From Siculibacillus sp. (lineage in GTDB: Bacteria > Pseudomonadota > Alphaproteobacteria > Rhizobiales > Ancalomicrobiaceae), in contig JAOTSD010000035.1 of assembly GCA_030247555.1 (NCBI GenBank), positions 1 to 39,552 of the forward strand: DNA of 39,552 bases, given 5' to 3'. The position numbers and the translations under genes were made by a program. The notes under the pieces were generated by a model. The model did not search any database, had not been told where the DNA came from, and saw only the letters and a list, made by a program, of their open reading frames with translations. Below are positions 30,927 through 39,552 of the stretch, piece by piece (position 1 is the stretch's first letter; every line of letters begins with the position of its first letter).

Positions 30927-32513
30927 ATGCCTTCCCCCGCTCCGCCGTCCCTCTCCTTCTTCGATCAGGCCCGCACCGCGCTCGCCAACGCCGGCGACTT
31001 CGCCATGGGCCTCGCCACGCCGACGTTGCGCCTCGGCGTCACCGGGCTCAGCCGCGCCGGCAAGACGGTGTTCATCACCGCCCTCGTCCACAACCTCATC
31101 CACGGCGGCCGGCTGCCGATGTTCCGCGCAGCCGCCGACGGCCGGCTCTTCGATGCGACGCTGGAGCCCCAGCCCGACGATGCGGTGCCGCGCTTCGACT
31201 ACGAGGCCCATGTCCACACCCTGGTGGAGGATCGCCTGTGGCCGTCCTCCACACGCCGCGTCTCGGAACTGCGCCTCACCCTCGAATTCGAGAGCGCCTC
31301 GTTCTTCGCCCGCGCCTTCGGACGCGGCCGGCTGCATCTCGACATCGTCGACTACCCCGGCGAATGGCTGCTCGATCTGCCGCTGCTGACGAGGAGTTGG
31401 GCCGAGTGGTCGGCCGAGACGCTCGCCCGTGCCGCCCGCGGGCCTCACGCCGGCCTCGCCGCCGAATGGCTGGCCGCCACCCGCACCGTCGATCCGGCGG
31501 GCCCGGAGGACGAGGCCACCGCCCGGCGGCTCGCCCGGCTCTTCACCGACTATCTGAGGACGGCCCGCGCCGACGAGCACGCCCTGTCGGCCCTGCCGCC
31601 CGGCCGCTTCCTCATGCCGGGCGATCTCGAGGGCTCGCCGGCGCTGACCTTCGCGCCCCTGCCGCCGGGCGGCGAAGGGCGCGCCAAGTCGCTCGCCGCG
31701 ATGATGGAGCGTCGTTTCGAGGCCTACAAGGACGTGGTGGTGCGCCCGTTCTTCCGCGATCACTTCGCCCGCCTCGATCGCCAGATCGTCCTCGTCGACG
31801 CCCTGCAGGCGCTCAACGCCGGACCGGAGGCGGTCGCCGATCTCGCCGAAGCGCTCGCCGACATCCTCGCCTGTTTCCGCCCGGGCCGGACCTCCTGGCT
31901 CGCCTCGATCCTGACCCGCCGCATCGACCGCATCGTCTTCGCCGCCACCAAGGCCGACCACCTCCACCGCACCTCCCACGACCGGCTGGAGAAGATCCTG
32001 CGCCGCCTCGTCGGCGACGCCCTGGAGCGCGCCCGCCTGTCCGGAGCGGAGATCGACGTGGTGGCGCTGGCCGCCGTCCGGGCGACGCGCGAGGCGATGG
32101 TCGAACACGACGGCGAAAAACTCCCCGCCATCCTCGGCCGCCCCCTCCCCGGCGAGGAACTGGGTGGTGAGATGCTCGATCCGGACGCCGAATTCGCCTT
32201 GTTTCCCGGCGACTTGCCGGAAGACCCGGATTCACTCTTCCCGCCGGCGGAATCGTCGCGTGAAGAATCGGAATCGTCACCTGAAGCGGAAGCGAATTCC
32301 GATTCCCGTACAATCGCTTCGCCCCGCCCGGCGGACGCTCGTCGAGAGGTTCGGTCACCTCGATCGGAATCGAAACGTGAAGCGCCGGCCGTCGAATTCG
32401 TCCGCTTCCGCCCGCCCCGATTGGAACGCACAGCCGAGGGTCTCACCCTGTCGCTGCCCCACATCCGTCTCGACCGCACCATCGAGTTCCTCCTCGGAGA
32501 CCGGCTGACATGA
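30927..32513 (+). CDS. ycjX: YcjX-family P-loop NTPase
   Basis: The 528-residue product has a P-loop GLSRAGKT (residues 40-47), the conserved IVDYPGEWLLDLPLL segment and a switch-like region, as in YcjX (DUF463) GTPase-like proteins. The C-terminal 150 residues contain a Ser/Glu-rich disordered stretch (SSREESESSPEAEANSDS) and a short conserved end VEFVRFRPPRLER. This makes it longer than the usual 460-490. An upstream in-frame ATG at 30888 exists. The gene overlaps ycjF (ATGA). YcjX and YcjF are stress-linked and are encoded together in many proteobacteria. Confidence 0.9.
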   Translation: MPSPAPPSLSFFDQARTALANAGDFAMGLATPTLRLGVTGLSRAGKTVFITALVHNLIHGGRLPMFRAAADGRLFDATLEPQPDDAVPRFDYEAHVHTLVEDRLWPSSTRRVSELRLTLEFESASFFARAFGRGRLHLDIVDYPGEWLLDLPLLTRSWAEWSAETLARAARGPHAGLAAEWLAATRTVDPAGPEDEATARRLARLFTDYLRTARADEHALSALPPGRFLMPGDLEGSPALTFAPLPPGGEGRAKSLAAMMERRFEAYKDVVVRPFFRDHFARLDRQIVLVDALQALNAGPEAVADLAEALADILACFRPGRTSWLASILTRRIDRIVFAATKADHLHRTSHDRLEKILRRLVGDALERARLSGAEIDVVALAAVRATREAMVEHDGEKLPAILGRPLPGEELGGEMLDPDAEFALFPGDLPEDPDSLFPPAESSREESESSPEAEANSDSRTIASPRPADARREVRSPRSESKREAPAVEFVRFRPPRLERTAEGLTLSLPHIRLDRTIEFLLGDRLT

Positions 32514-33538
32514 CCGACGCCCCTCGCCGGCCCCGCGCTTTCCGGATCGACGCCCCCGGCGTCCACCTCGCCTCGGCGGAGAGCGACACGCCGCTCGGAA
32601 CCCGTACCCTCGTCACCCCCAGCGACGAGCCGCGGGAGATCGCCGCCCCTCCCGCCCCCGCCCCGGCGCGTCGCTTCCCGTGGAAGACCGTCCTGCTCAC
32701 CGCGGTCGGCGGCCTCGTGTCGCTGTCGCTCGGCCTCGCCCTCGATCGGCTGATCTCCGAACTCTGGGCCCGCGCCACCTGGCTCGGATGGGTCGGCATC
32801 GGCCTTCTCGGCCTCGCGCTCCTCGCCCTCCTCGCCATCGCGGTGCGCGAGGTGCGCGGCACGCTGCGCCTCGCCGAAGTCGAACACCTGCGCGGTCGGG
32901 TCGCCCTCGCCGTCGCCGCCGACGACCGTGCCGCGGTGCCCGGCCTCGTCGCCGCCCTCGATCGCCTCGCCGCCGCCCGCCCGGAAAGTGCGCGCGCCCG
33001 CGCCGTCCTCGCCGCCCACCGCGCCGAGGTGATCGAGGGCCGCGATCTCCTCACCCTCGCCGAACGCGAACTGATGGGCCCGCTCGACGCTGCCGCCCGC
33101 ACCCTGATCCTCGAGGCGTCGAAGCGCGTCTCGGTGGTGACCGCCATCAGCCCGCGGGCGATCGTCGACATCGCCTACGTCGCCTGGGAGAACCTCCGCC
33201 TCACCCGGATGCTGGCCGATCTCTACGGCGGCCGACCGGGCACCGTCGGCTTCCTCCGCCTCCTCGGCCGCATCCTCACCCATCTCGGCATCACCGGCGG
33301 CATGGCGCTGGGCGACACGCTGGTCCAGCAACTCGTCGGCCAGGGGCTCGCCGCCCGCCTTTCCGCCCGTCTCGGCGAGGGCGTGGTCAACGGCCTGCTC
33401 ACCGCACGCCTCGGCCTCGCCGCGCTGGAGATCGTCCGACCGATGCCGTGGATCGCGCTTCCCCGACCCTCGCTCGGCGACATGATGAGCGAACTCGCCC
33501 GCCCCGCTGCGTCGTCGAAAGGCGAGCCCGGAGCCTGA
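32510..33538 (+). CDS. ycjF: YcjF-family inner-membrane protein (DUF697)
   Basis: The 342-residue product has two transmembrane helices near the N-terminus (about 59-80 and 92-115). A cytoplasmic helical region follows, and then the DUF697-like end with SVVTAISPRAIVDIAYVAWE and the Gly-rich FLRLLGRILTHLGITGGMAL. The order, spacing (4-nt overlap with ycjX) and topology match the YcjX/YcjF pair. Function is not settled. Confidence 0.9.
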   Translation: MTDAPRRPRAFRIDAPGVHLASAESDTPLGTRTLVTPSDEPREIAAPPAPAPARRFPWKTVLLTAVGGLVSLSLGLALDRLISELWARATWLGWVGIGLLGLALLALLAIAVREVRGTLRLAEVEHLRGRVALAVAADDRAAVPGLVAALDRLAAARPESARARAVLAAHRAEVIEGRDLLTLAERELMGPLDAAARTLILEASKRVSVVTAISPRAIVDIAYVAWENLRLTRMLADLYGGRPGTVGFLRLLGRILTHLGITGGMALGDTLVQQLVGQGLAARLSARLGEGVVNGLLTARLGLAALEIVRPMPWIALPRPSLGDMMSELARPAASSKGEPGA

Positions 33539-33687
33539 AGCGGAGGCGCGCGCCGACGTGTGCGCCCCCTTGCTTGACCTCTCTCAATGCGCGACTTTCG
33601 TCGATGGCTAGAGTCGCAACAGTAATTTCACCGGATGTGCCATCGACGCCGGGGCGCCCCGCGACGAGGCCACGAGGAGGGCCACAG

Positions 33688-34113
33688 ATGTTCACCAAGA
33701 TCCTGGTACCGGTCGACCCCAACGAGATGGAGTTCGCCAAGCCGGCCGTCGCCGCCGCCGCCAATCTGGCGATGCAGTCGAACGGCCACGTCCTCCTCGT
33801 CGGCGTCCTGCCGGTGATGAACGGCTACGTCTCCGAATATCTCCCCGCCGATTTCGAGGCCGGGTTCGAGAAGGAGACCGAGAACCGCATCCGCGCCATC
33901 GGCACCGCCGCCGGCCTGAAGGCCGACAAGTTCGACGTCAAGCTGCGCACCGGCTCGGTCTATCACGAGGTGATCGACGAGGCGAAGGAGAGCGGCGTCG
34001 ACGTCATCGTCGTCACCTCGCATCGCCCGCAGATGTCGACCTACCTGCTCGGCTCCAACGCCGCCAAGATCGTCCGCCACGCCACCTGCTCGGTGCTGGT
34101 GCTGCGGAACTGA
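33688..34113 (+). CDS. Universal stress protein, UspF/UspG-like
   Basis: The 141-residue product starts MFTKILVPVDPNEMEFAKPA and ends with TSHRPQMSTYLLGSNAAKIV then RHATCSVLVLRN, which is the UspF/G-type ending. The classic G-2X-G-9X-G signature is replaced by the HRPxxxxYLLGSNAAxxVRHA form of that subgroup. GAGGAGG 7 nt upstream fixes the start; a longer in-frame reading is a shadow. It is monocistronic and ends before a strong hairpin. Confidence 0.92.
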   Translation: MFTKILVPVDPNEMEFAKPAVAAAANLAMQSNGHVLLVGVLPVMNGYVSEYLPADFEAGFEKETENRIRAIGTAAGLKADKFDVKLRTGSVYHEVIDEAKESGVDVIVVTSHRPQMSTYLLGSNAAKIVRHATCSVLVLRN

Positions 34114-34142
34114 GGCCACCTCACCTTCCGGTGTGATCCCGA

Positions 34143-34175
34143 GGGGCGTTCGAGCGGAGGCTCGGCGCCCCGTTT
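34143..34175 (+). terminator. Terminator after the universal stress gene
   Basis: GGGGCG (34143-34148) pairs with CGCCCC (34166-34171), enclosing an inner stem CGAGC/GCTCG with a GGAG loop, followed by GTTTC. It lies between convergent genes. Confidence 0.65.
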
Positions 34176-34203
34176 CGGTCGTCACCGCGCCGATCCCGAC
34201 CGG

Positions 34204-35061
34204 TCACGGGCCACTCGTCGCCGACGCGGGGACGCCGCACCCCGCCCGCCACGCCACCGCCGCGCCGACCACCGCCCCCGCCCCGAAGATCACCAGATAG
34301 ACGACGAGCAGCGGTTTGCCGGCCAGCGCGTTGAGCACCACCGCCGCGACCACGCCCACCCCGTAGACGAGAGCGAAGATCCCGGCGTCGGCGACGAGCG
34401 AGCGGTCACGCGCCGCGAGGACGAACGCGACGGCCAGCGTCGCCGGCATCACCGCGATCAACCGCGAGGTGAGCGGATCGTTCGCCCAGGGAAAGAGGGC
34501 CGGAATCGGCGTCGTCGGGACGAAGAAGAGCGCAGCAGCGGTCACCGCCAGGATGGCCCCGGCGACGAGAAGAGCGGCGGCGGCCACCGGCTCCGCCCTC
34601 ACCGCCGCGCGGTCTCGGCCGATCAACGGCGCCGCGCCGATGACCAGGAATGCGGCGATGGCGAAGAAGCCCGCCGTCACCGGTCGCGACCAGTCGAAGT
34701 GATCGAGATGGAAGGCGAGGATCGCCACCACCAGCGGTGCCAGATAGACCTCCGCCGCGATCGCATGGAGGCCGACACGCGCCGGCGTCGGCCGTTCCAG
34801 CACCCTCACGCCGAGGACGGCGAAGGCGACCGCCGCCGCGGCCAGCATTCGCCCCGCCAGCGGTGGCAGGAGCCACGGGAAGGCCGACGGCGCTCCCGCC
34901 CACCACAGCGGCGCGCCCAGTGCCCCGCCGATGGTCAGCACGATCAGTACCAGCCGCGCGAAGCGGCCACCGACATCGGCCGCCCCCCATCGGCGATACG
35001 CCAAGCCGGCGGCGACCGCCATCAGGACGGGGGCCAGCAGGAACCACGCGGCATCGCTCAT
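34204..35061 (-). CDS. Polytopic membrane protein, family not recognised
   Basis: The 285-residue product is made almost entirely of hydrophobic helices, about eight, separated by short loops (e.g. LAPVLMAVAAGLAY, AVAFAVLGVRVLER, ALVYGVGVVAAVVLNALAGK). No enzymatic or transporter motif was recognised. It is rich in Ala, Val and Leu. It is 38 nt downstream of the CoxE-type VWA gene on the same strand, so it may be co-transcribed with it. Confidence 0.75.
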   Translation of the reverse strand: MSDAAWFLLAPVLMAVAAGLAYRRWGAADVGGRFARLVLIVLTIGGALGAPLWWAGAPSAFPWLLPPLAGRMLAAAAVAFAVLGVRVLERPTPARVGLHAIAAEVYLAPLVVAILAFHLDHFDWSRPVTAGFFAIAAFLVIGAAPLIGRDRAAVRAEPVAAAALLVAGAILAVTAAALFFVPTTPIPALFPWANDPLTSRLIAVMPATLAVAFVLAARDRSLVADAGIFALVYGVGVVAAVVLNALAGKPLLVVYLVIFGAGAVVGAAVAWRAGCGVPASATSGP

Positions 35062-35099
35062 CGCTCACCCCACGGCGACGGCGTGCCCGCCGCGCTCCT

Positions 35100-36275
35100 C
35101 TATCGCGCCAGTTCCCGAGCCGCGCGGTCGAGGCCCTCGATCGTCAGCGGGAACATCCGGTCGCCCATCAGTCGCTTCATCATGCCGATCGACGGAGTAT
35201 AGCCCCAATACGGCTCCGGCGTCGGGTTGAGCCACACCGTCTTGGGATAGACCGTCGTCACCCGGGAGAGCCAGGCCGCCCCCGCCTCTTCGTTCCAATA
35301 TTCGACCGAGCCGCCGGGGTGGCTGATCTCGTAGGGGCTCATCGACGCGTCGCCGACGAAGATCACCTTGTAGTCCGACGGATACTTGTGCAGCACCGAC
35401 CAGGTGTCGATCTTCTCGGTCGAGCGCCGGGCGTTGTTCTTCCACACGAAGTCGTAGAGACAGTTGTGGAAATAGAACCACTCCATGGTCTTGAACTCGG
35501 TGCGGACCGCCGAGAACAGCTCCTCGCAGACCCGCACGTGGTCGTCCATCGAGCCGCCGACGTCGAAGAAGACGAGGAGCTTGACCGCATTGCGCCGCTC
35601 GGGACGCATCTGCACGTCGAGGAAGCCGTGCTTGGCCGTCTCGCGGATGGTGCCGTCGAGATCGAGTTCATCGGCCGCGCCGGTGCGGGCGAAGCGGCGC
35701 AGGCGCTTCAGGGCCACCTTGATGTTGCGGGTGCCGAGTTCGACGGCCCCGTCGAGATCCTTGAACTCGCGCTTGTCCCAGATCTTCACCGCCCGGCGGT
35801 GCCGGCTCGCCTCCTGACCGATGCGCACCCCTTCGGGGTTGTAGCCGTGGGCGCCGAAGGGCGAGGTGCCGGCCGTGCCGATCCACTTCGAACCGCCCTG
35901 ATGGCGCTCCTTCTGCTCCTCGAGCCGCTTCTTCAGCGTCTCCATCAGCTTCTCGAAACCGCCGAGCGCCTCGATCCTGGCCTTCTCCTCGTCGGTCAGG
36001 AACTTCTCGGCGAGCTTCCTCAGCCACTCCTCGGGGATGGCGACCTCGGCCGCCTCGCTCATCAGATCGAGCCCCTTGAAGACGTGACCGAAGACCCGGT
36101 CGAACTTGTCGAGGTGCTTCTCGTCCTTGACCAGACAGACGCGGGCGAGATGGTAGAAATCCTCGACTCGCCGCTCGGCGAGATCCGCTTCGAGCGCCTC
36201 CATCAGCGTCAGGTACTCGCGAAGGCTGACCGGAATCCCGGCGCCCTTGAGCTCGGTGAAGAAGGTGACGAACAT
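35100..36275 (-). CDS. CoxE-type VWA domain protein
   Basis: The 391-residue product has a helical N-terminal half and a C-terminal VWA domain with the metal-site motif DVGGS (Asp238 to Ser242), then SMDDHVRVCEELFSAVRTEF and the later VIFVGDASMSPYEI. The first Ser of the DxSxS motif is Gly, as in CoxE-type proteins. The start at 36275 (MFVTFFTELKG) follows GGGAGA; the longer reading adds 20 unlikely residues. Such proteins work with MoxR ATPases; the only MoxR in the window lies 6.4 kb away on the other strand. Confidence 0.9.
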   Translation of the reverse strand: MFVTFFTELKGAGIPVSLREYLTLMEALEADLAERRVEDFYHLARVCLVKDEKHLDKFDRVFGHVFKGLDLMSEAAEVAIPEEWLRKLAEKFLTDEEKARIEALGGFEKLMETLKKRLEEQKERHQGGSKWIGTAGTSPFGAHGYNPEGVRIGQEASRHRRAVKIWDKREFKDLDGAVELGTRNIKVALKRLRRFARTGAADELDLDGTIRETAKHGFLDVQMRPERRNAVKLLVFFDVGGSMDDHVRVCEELFSAVRTEFKTMEWFYFHNCLYDFVWKNNARRSTEKIDTWSVLHKYPSDYKVIFVGDASMSPYEISHPGGSVEYWNEEAGAAWLSRVTTVYPKTVWLNPTPEPYWGYTPSIGMMKRLMGDRMFPLTIEGLDRAARELAR

Positions 36276-36370
36276 CGGATCTCCCGCCCCCGCCGCGGTG
36301 ATCGCGACGGGTCGGCGGGAAGGATAACGCCGCATACCCGCCCGTCAAAGCCGATCGGCCGCGCCGCGGT

Positions 36371-36928
36371 TCACGCGATGACCACCTCCGCCACCCTCAC
36401 CACCCGGCAGAAGTCCGCCGCCAGCGTCGCGACGTGGGCGCGGTGGAGGTCGCGCGCCGGGATCGTGCCCTCGCCGAGCGCGTCCGGCAGGTCGGAGCAG
36501 TCGCAGGCGTCCTCGACCATCACCATCGGCCAGCCCATGTTGGCGCCGGTGCGGATCGTCGTCGACACGCACATGTCGCTCGCCCAGCCGATGCACCACA
36601 CCTCCCGCACCCCCAGCCGCCGGAGCCTGAGGTCGAGATCGGTGCCGATGAAGGCGGAATTGACCGACTTGACCACCAGCGCCTCGCCCGGCGCCGGCTC
36701 GAAGCCGGGACGCGGGGCATTGCCGGGATGATCGGGGTGGAACCACGACCCCGGCTCGACCGAGTCGTGGCGGACGTGGATCACCGGCCGTCCCGCGGCT
36801 CGGAAGGCGGCGATCACCGCGAGCGCGTTGTCGTCGAGCCGCGGATTGCCGCGCGCCGGCCGCCCGGGCAGATCGATCGCCTTCTGCATGTCGATGACCA
36901 CCAGCACCGCCCCGTTCGTGATCGCCAT
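36371..36928 (-). CDS. Isochorismatase-family cysteine hydrolase
   Basis: The 185-residue product has the catalytic triad of the family: Asp13 (VVIDMQ), Lys87 (LVVKSVNSAFIGTDLD) and Cys120 (WASDMCVSTTIR). The fold is that of amidohydrolases such as nicotinamidase; the substrate cannot be told. GGAGGGA 5 nt upstream fixes the start at 36928. It is divergent from the gamma-glutamyltransferase gene and lies 95 nt from the VWA gene. Confidence 0.93.
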   Translation of the reverse strand: MAITNGAVLVVIDMQKAIDLPGRPARGNPRLDDNALAVIAAFRAAGRPVIHVRHDSVEPGSWFHPDHPGNAPRPGFEPAPGEALVVKSVNSAFIGTDLDLRLRRLGVREVWCIGWASDMCVSTTIRTGANMGWPMVMVEDACDCSDLPDALGEGTIPARDLHRAHVATLAADFCRVVRVAEVVIA

Positions 36929-37098
36929 GCGTCCCTCCTCCGATCGCCGCCGGTCGCGGCGTTCGATCATCGATCCCACGCCCGAGCCGGGCCGTCCAGC
37001 TGGTGGAGTGCACATCCGATCCGCCGCCGGTGCGCGGCGGGGGCTTCATCTTCCGCCCGATCCGGCGCACCATCGGCCGAACCCGTTCGGAGACCGCC

Positions 37099-38862
37099 AT
37101 GATCCGCACCGCATCGCGCCTCCTCGCTCTCGCCGCCCTGCTCCTCGCCGGCCCGGCCGGCGCCGCCTCGCGCCCGGCGGTGGAGGGCGCCCGCGGCATG
37201 GTGGCCACCGCCAACGCCCGCGCGACCGAGGTCGGGGTGAAGATCCTCGAGGCCGGCGGCAATGCCGTCGACGCGGCGGCGGCGATCGGTTGGGCGCTCG
37301 CCGTGGTCGACCCCTGCTGCGGCAACATCGGCGGCGGCGGCTTCATGACGCTGCGCCTTTCCGACGGCCGCGAGATCTTCGTCGACTTCCGCGAGACCGC
37401 CCCGGCCGCGGCGACCCGCGACATGTATCTCGACGAGGCCGGCAACGTGCTGAAGGACGAGAGCCTCACCGGTTGGCGCGCTTCCGGCGTGCCCGGCACC
37501 GTCGCCGGCCTCGACCATGCGCTCGCCCGCTTCGGCACCATGCCGCGCGACCGCGTGATGGCCCCGGCGATCACGCTCGCTCGCGACGGCTTCATCCTCG
37601 CCCGCGCCGACACCGACATCCTGGAGCGCGGTACCTCGCGCCTCTCCCGCGATCCGGAGGCCGCCCGCATCTTCCTCGCGCCCGACGGCCGCGCCCTGAA
37701 GCCGGGCGACCGGCTGGTCCAGCCCGATCTCGCCGCCACGCTGGCCGAGATCGCCGCCTCCGGCCCCGACGCCTTCTACCGCGGCGCCATCGCCGAGAAG
37801 GTCGAGGCGGCGATGAAAGCGCGGCGCGGCACGCTCGCCGCCGCCGATTTCGCCGCCTATCGGGTGAACGAGACGGCGCCCGTCTCCTGCACCTATCGCG
37901 GCCTGAGGTTGATCTCGGCGCCGCCGCCCTCCTCCGGTGGCGTCACCATCTGCCTGATCCTCAACGTGCTCGAGGGCTTCGATCTGAAGGCCATGGGCTG
38001 GCACTCGGCCGCCTTCGTCCGCACCTGGGTCGAGACCCTGCGCCACGCCTACGTCGACCGCAACTTCCTGCTCGGCGATCCGGCCTTCGTGAAGGTGCCC
38101 ACGGTGCGTCTGACCTCGAAGGACCACGCCGCCGCGATCCGCGACCGCATCCGCACCGACGGCCGCATCGAGTCGAAGTCGCTCGCCCCCGGCGTCGCAC
38201 CGCACGAGAAGCCGGAGACCACCCACTATTCGGTGGTCGACGCCGCCGGCAACGCCGTCGCCGTGACCTACACGGTCAACGGCCTCTTCGGCGCCGCGGT
38301 GGTGGCCCCCGGCACCGGCTTCCTGCTCAACGACGAGATGGACGACTTCACGGTCAAGCCCGGCGCCGCCAACCTCTTCGGCCTCGTCCAGGGCGAGGCC
38401 AACGCGATCCGGCCGGGCAAGCGCCCGCTCTCCTCGATGTCGCCGACCATCGTGACGAAGGACGGGCGGCTCTTCCTGGTACTCGGCTCGCCGGGCGGCA
38501 GCCGCATCATCTCGACCGTCGCCGAGACCATCGTCGACATCGTCGACTTCGGCATGCGGCCGCAGGAGGCGGCGGATGCGCCGCGCATTCATCACCAGTG
38601 GCTGCCGGACAAGGTCTATCACGAGCCCTTCGGCCTCTCGGCGGACACGCAGGCGATCCTGAAGGGCGAGGGCTACGTGCTCGAGGAGCAGTCGCCCTGG
38701 GGTGCGGTGGCGCTGATCGCGGTGGCGCCGCCGGAGGCGCCCGCCGCCGGTCCGGCGAGTTCCGGCAACGACGCCGCTTCGTCCGGCGCGCTCCTCTCCG
38801 GCCGCTTCTACGGCGCCATCGACGCTCGCCGACCCGCCGGCGCGGCCGCCTCACCACCGTGA
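37099..38862 (+). CDS. ggt: Periplasmic gamma-glutamyltransferase
   Basis: The 587-residue proenzyme hydrolyses or transfers the gamma-glutamyl group of glutathione. It has an N-terminal signal peptide (LLALAALLLAGPAGAASR) and the family N-terminus GMVATANARATEVGVKILEA followed by GGNAVDAAAA. The autocleavage site lies at TTHYSVVD; Thr374 would be the new N-terminal nucleophile. The small subunit carries RPLSSMSPTIV and LGSPGGSRII. The ribosome-binding site is weak (GGAGA). It is divergent from the isochorismatase gene and about 110 nt upstream of a TAXI-type receptor. Confidence 0.95.
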   Translation: MIRTASRLLALAALLLAGPAGAASRPAVEGARGMVATANARATEVGVKILEAGGNAVDAAAAIGWALAVVDPCCGNIGGGGFMTLRLSDGREIFVDFRETAPAAATRDMYLDEAGNVLKDESLTGWRASGVPGTVAGLDHALARFGTMPRDRVMAPAITLARDGFILARADTDILERGTSRLSRDPEAARIFLAPDGRALKPGDRLVQPDLAATLAEIAASGPDAFYRGAIAEKVEAAMKARRGTLAAADFAAYRVNETAPVSCTYRGLRLISAPPPSSGGVTICLILNVLEGFDLKAMGWHSAAFVRTWVETLRHAYVDRNFLLGDPAFVKVPTVRLTSKDHAAAIRDRIRTDGRIESKSLAPGVAPHEKPETTHYSVVDAAGNAVAVTYTVNGLFGAAVVAPGTGFLLNDEMDDFTVKPGAANLFGLVQGEANAIRPGKRPLSSMSPTIVTKDGRLFLVLGSPGGSRIISTVAETIVDIVDFGMRPQEAADAPRIHHQWLPDKVYHEPFGLSADTQAILKGEGYVLEEQSPWGAVALIAVAPPEAPAAGPASSGNDAASSGALLSGRFYGAIDARRPAGAAASPP

Positions 38863-38974
38863 ATCGGAGGCGGGTCCTCGAACCGTTCCATCATGCCGCC
38901 TTGACTCCGCGTCATCGCGCCGTTCAACCTTCGTCCAACAGGGCCGCCCCGGCCCTCGGAAGAAGGAGACCCCC

Positions 38975-39552
38975 ATGACGGCGAGAAAGACCATCACTCG
39001 TATCGCGGCCGCGGCCGTCGGCGTCGCCACCCTCGTCGGCGCCACGCTGGCGACGGCGCAGCAGATGTCCTTCTTCCGCATCGGCACCGGCGGCACCGCC
39101 GGCACCTACTTCCCGATCGGCGGCCTGCTCTCCAACGCCATCTCCAATCCGCCCGGCTCGCGCGAATGCGACAAGGGCGGCTCCTGCGGCGTGCCCGGCC
39201 TGATCGCCACCGCCGTCGCCTCGAACGGCTCGGTCGCCAACATCAATGGCATCGTCGCCGGCTCGCTGGAGAGCGGCCTGACCCAGTCCGACGTCGCCTT
39301 CTGGGCGCATTCCGGCACCGGTGTCTTCGACGGCAAGCCGAAGATCGAGGAACTGCGCGCCATCGCCAACCTCTATCCCGAGACCATCCACCTCGTCGCC
39401 CGCAAGGGCTCGGGCATCAAGTCGCCGGCCGATCTCAAGGGCAAGCGCGTCTCGCTCGACGAGCCGGGATCCGGCACGCTGATCGACGCCCGCATCGTCA
39501 TGGGCGCCTACGGCGTCACCGAGAAGGACGTCAAGGCCGAGTACCTGAAGCC
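38975..39552 (+). CDS. TAXI-family TRAP transporter solute receptor, 3' end off the window
   Basis: The first 192 residues of the protein are visible. A signal peptide (ending ATLATAQQ) is followed by the TAXI signature FFRIGTGGTAGTYFPIGGLL and by GSVANINGIVAGSLESGLTQ, SDVAFWAHSGTG and LYPETIHLVARKGSGIKSPA. It is a periplasmic binding protein of a TRAP-type uptake system whose substrate is often a dicarboxylate or glutamate-like compound. AAGGAGA fixes the start. The permease genes would lie beyond the right edge. Confidence 0.92.
   Translation, partial: MTARKTITRIAAAAVGVATLVGATLATAQQMSFFRIGTGGTAGTYFPIGGLLSNAISNPPGSRECDKGGSCGVPGLIATAVASNGSVANINGIVAGSLESGLTQSDVAFWAHSGTGVFDGKPKIEELRAIANLYPETIHLVARKGSGIKSPADLKGKRVSLDEPGSGTLIDARIVMGAYGVTEKDVKAEYLK

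Noticed and set aside
1-39552. CRISPR array, prophage, insertion sequence or integron
   Set aside because: No regularly spaced repeats, transposase, integrase or terminal repeats were found. The only repeats are the flagellin paralogues and their hairpins.

Overview
The window comes from a GC-rich alphaproteobacterium, most likely of the Hyphomicrobiales (Rhizobiales) or a close relative. Four points support this: the FlbT/FlaF pair, FliX, MotE and a DUF6468 protein in one flagellar cluster; several short flagellin genes ending in the alphaproteobacterial type of C-terminus; a DksA of the alphaproteobacterial low-cysteine type; and the accessory genes (YcjX/YcjF, CoxE-type VWA, TAXI receptor). 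Species cannot be fixed from the sequence alone. No rRNA, tRNA, CRISPR array, transposase or integrase was seen.

Bases 1-27566 are a nearly continuous flagellar region. It opens with the 3' end of a Pro/Ala-rich gene (probably fliO) and fliP on the plus strand. Facing these is a minus-strand operon, fliL - fliM - DUF6468 - motE, followed after 89 nt by a 1293-residue exported repeat protein. A divergent regulatory region at 8610-8888 then leads into flgF-flgG-flgA-flgH. dksA and fliX lie on the minus strand. Divergent from fliX is flgI - flgJ-like - flgN-like. Next come a hemolysin III family gene (minus), a FlaG-like small gene, three tandem flagellin genes each followed by a strong hairpin, flbT-flaF, and on the minus strand flgE-flgK-flgL.

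Bases 27600-39552 hold non-flagellar genes: a MoxR-type AAA+ ATPase, a lipoprotein, a DUF2975 membrane protein with a small Cro/CI-type regulator, a SixA-like phosphatase, the ycjX-ycjF pair, a UspF/G-like stress protein, a polytopic membrane protein, a CoxE-type VWA protein, an isochorismatase-family hydrolase, a periplasmic gamma-glutamyltransferase, and the start of a TAXI-type TRAP receptor.

The clearest regulatory signal is a set of three sigma-54 (-24/-12) promoters, upstream of flgF, flgI and flgE. Each has an upstream element resembling the Caulobacter FlbD site (ftr; CGGCA-N5-TGCCG type). Because fliX, whose product controls FlbD in Caulobacter, is in the same cluster, the rod, ring and hook operons are probably run by a FliX/FlbD/RpoN circuit. 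Separately, TTAACC motifs like CtrA half-sites sit upstream of fliL, the large repeat protein, flagellin genes and flbT. The flagellins are probably further controlled after transcription by FlbT and FlaF. The least explained components are the large periplasmic repeat protein and DUF6468, which share an operon with motor genes.
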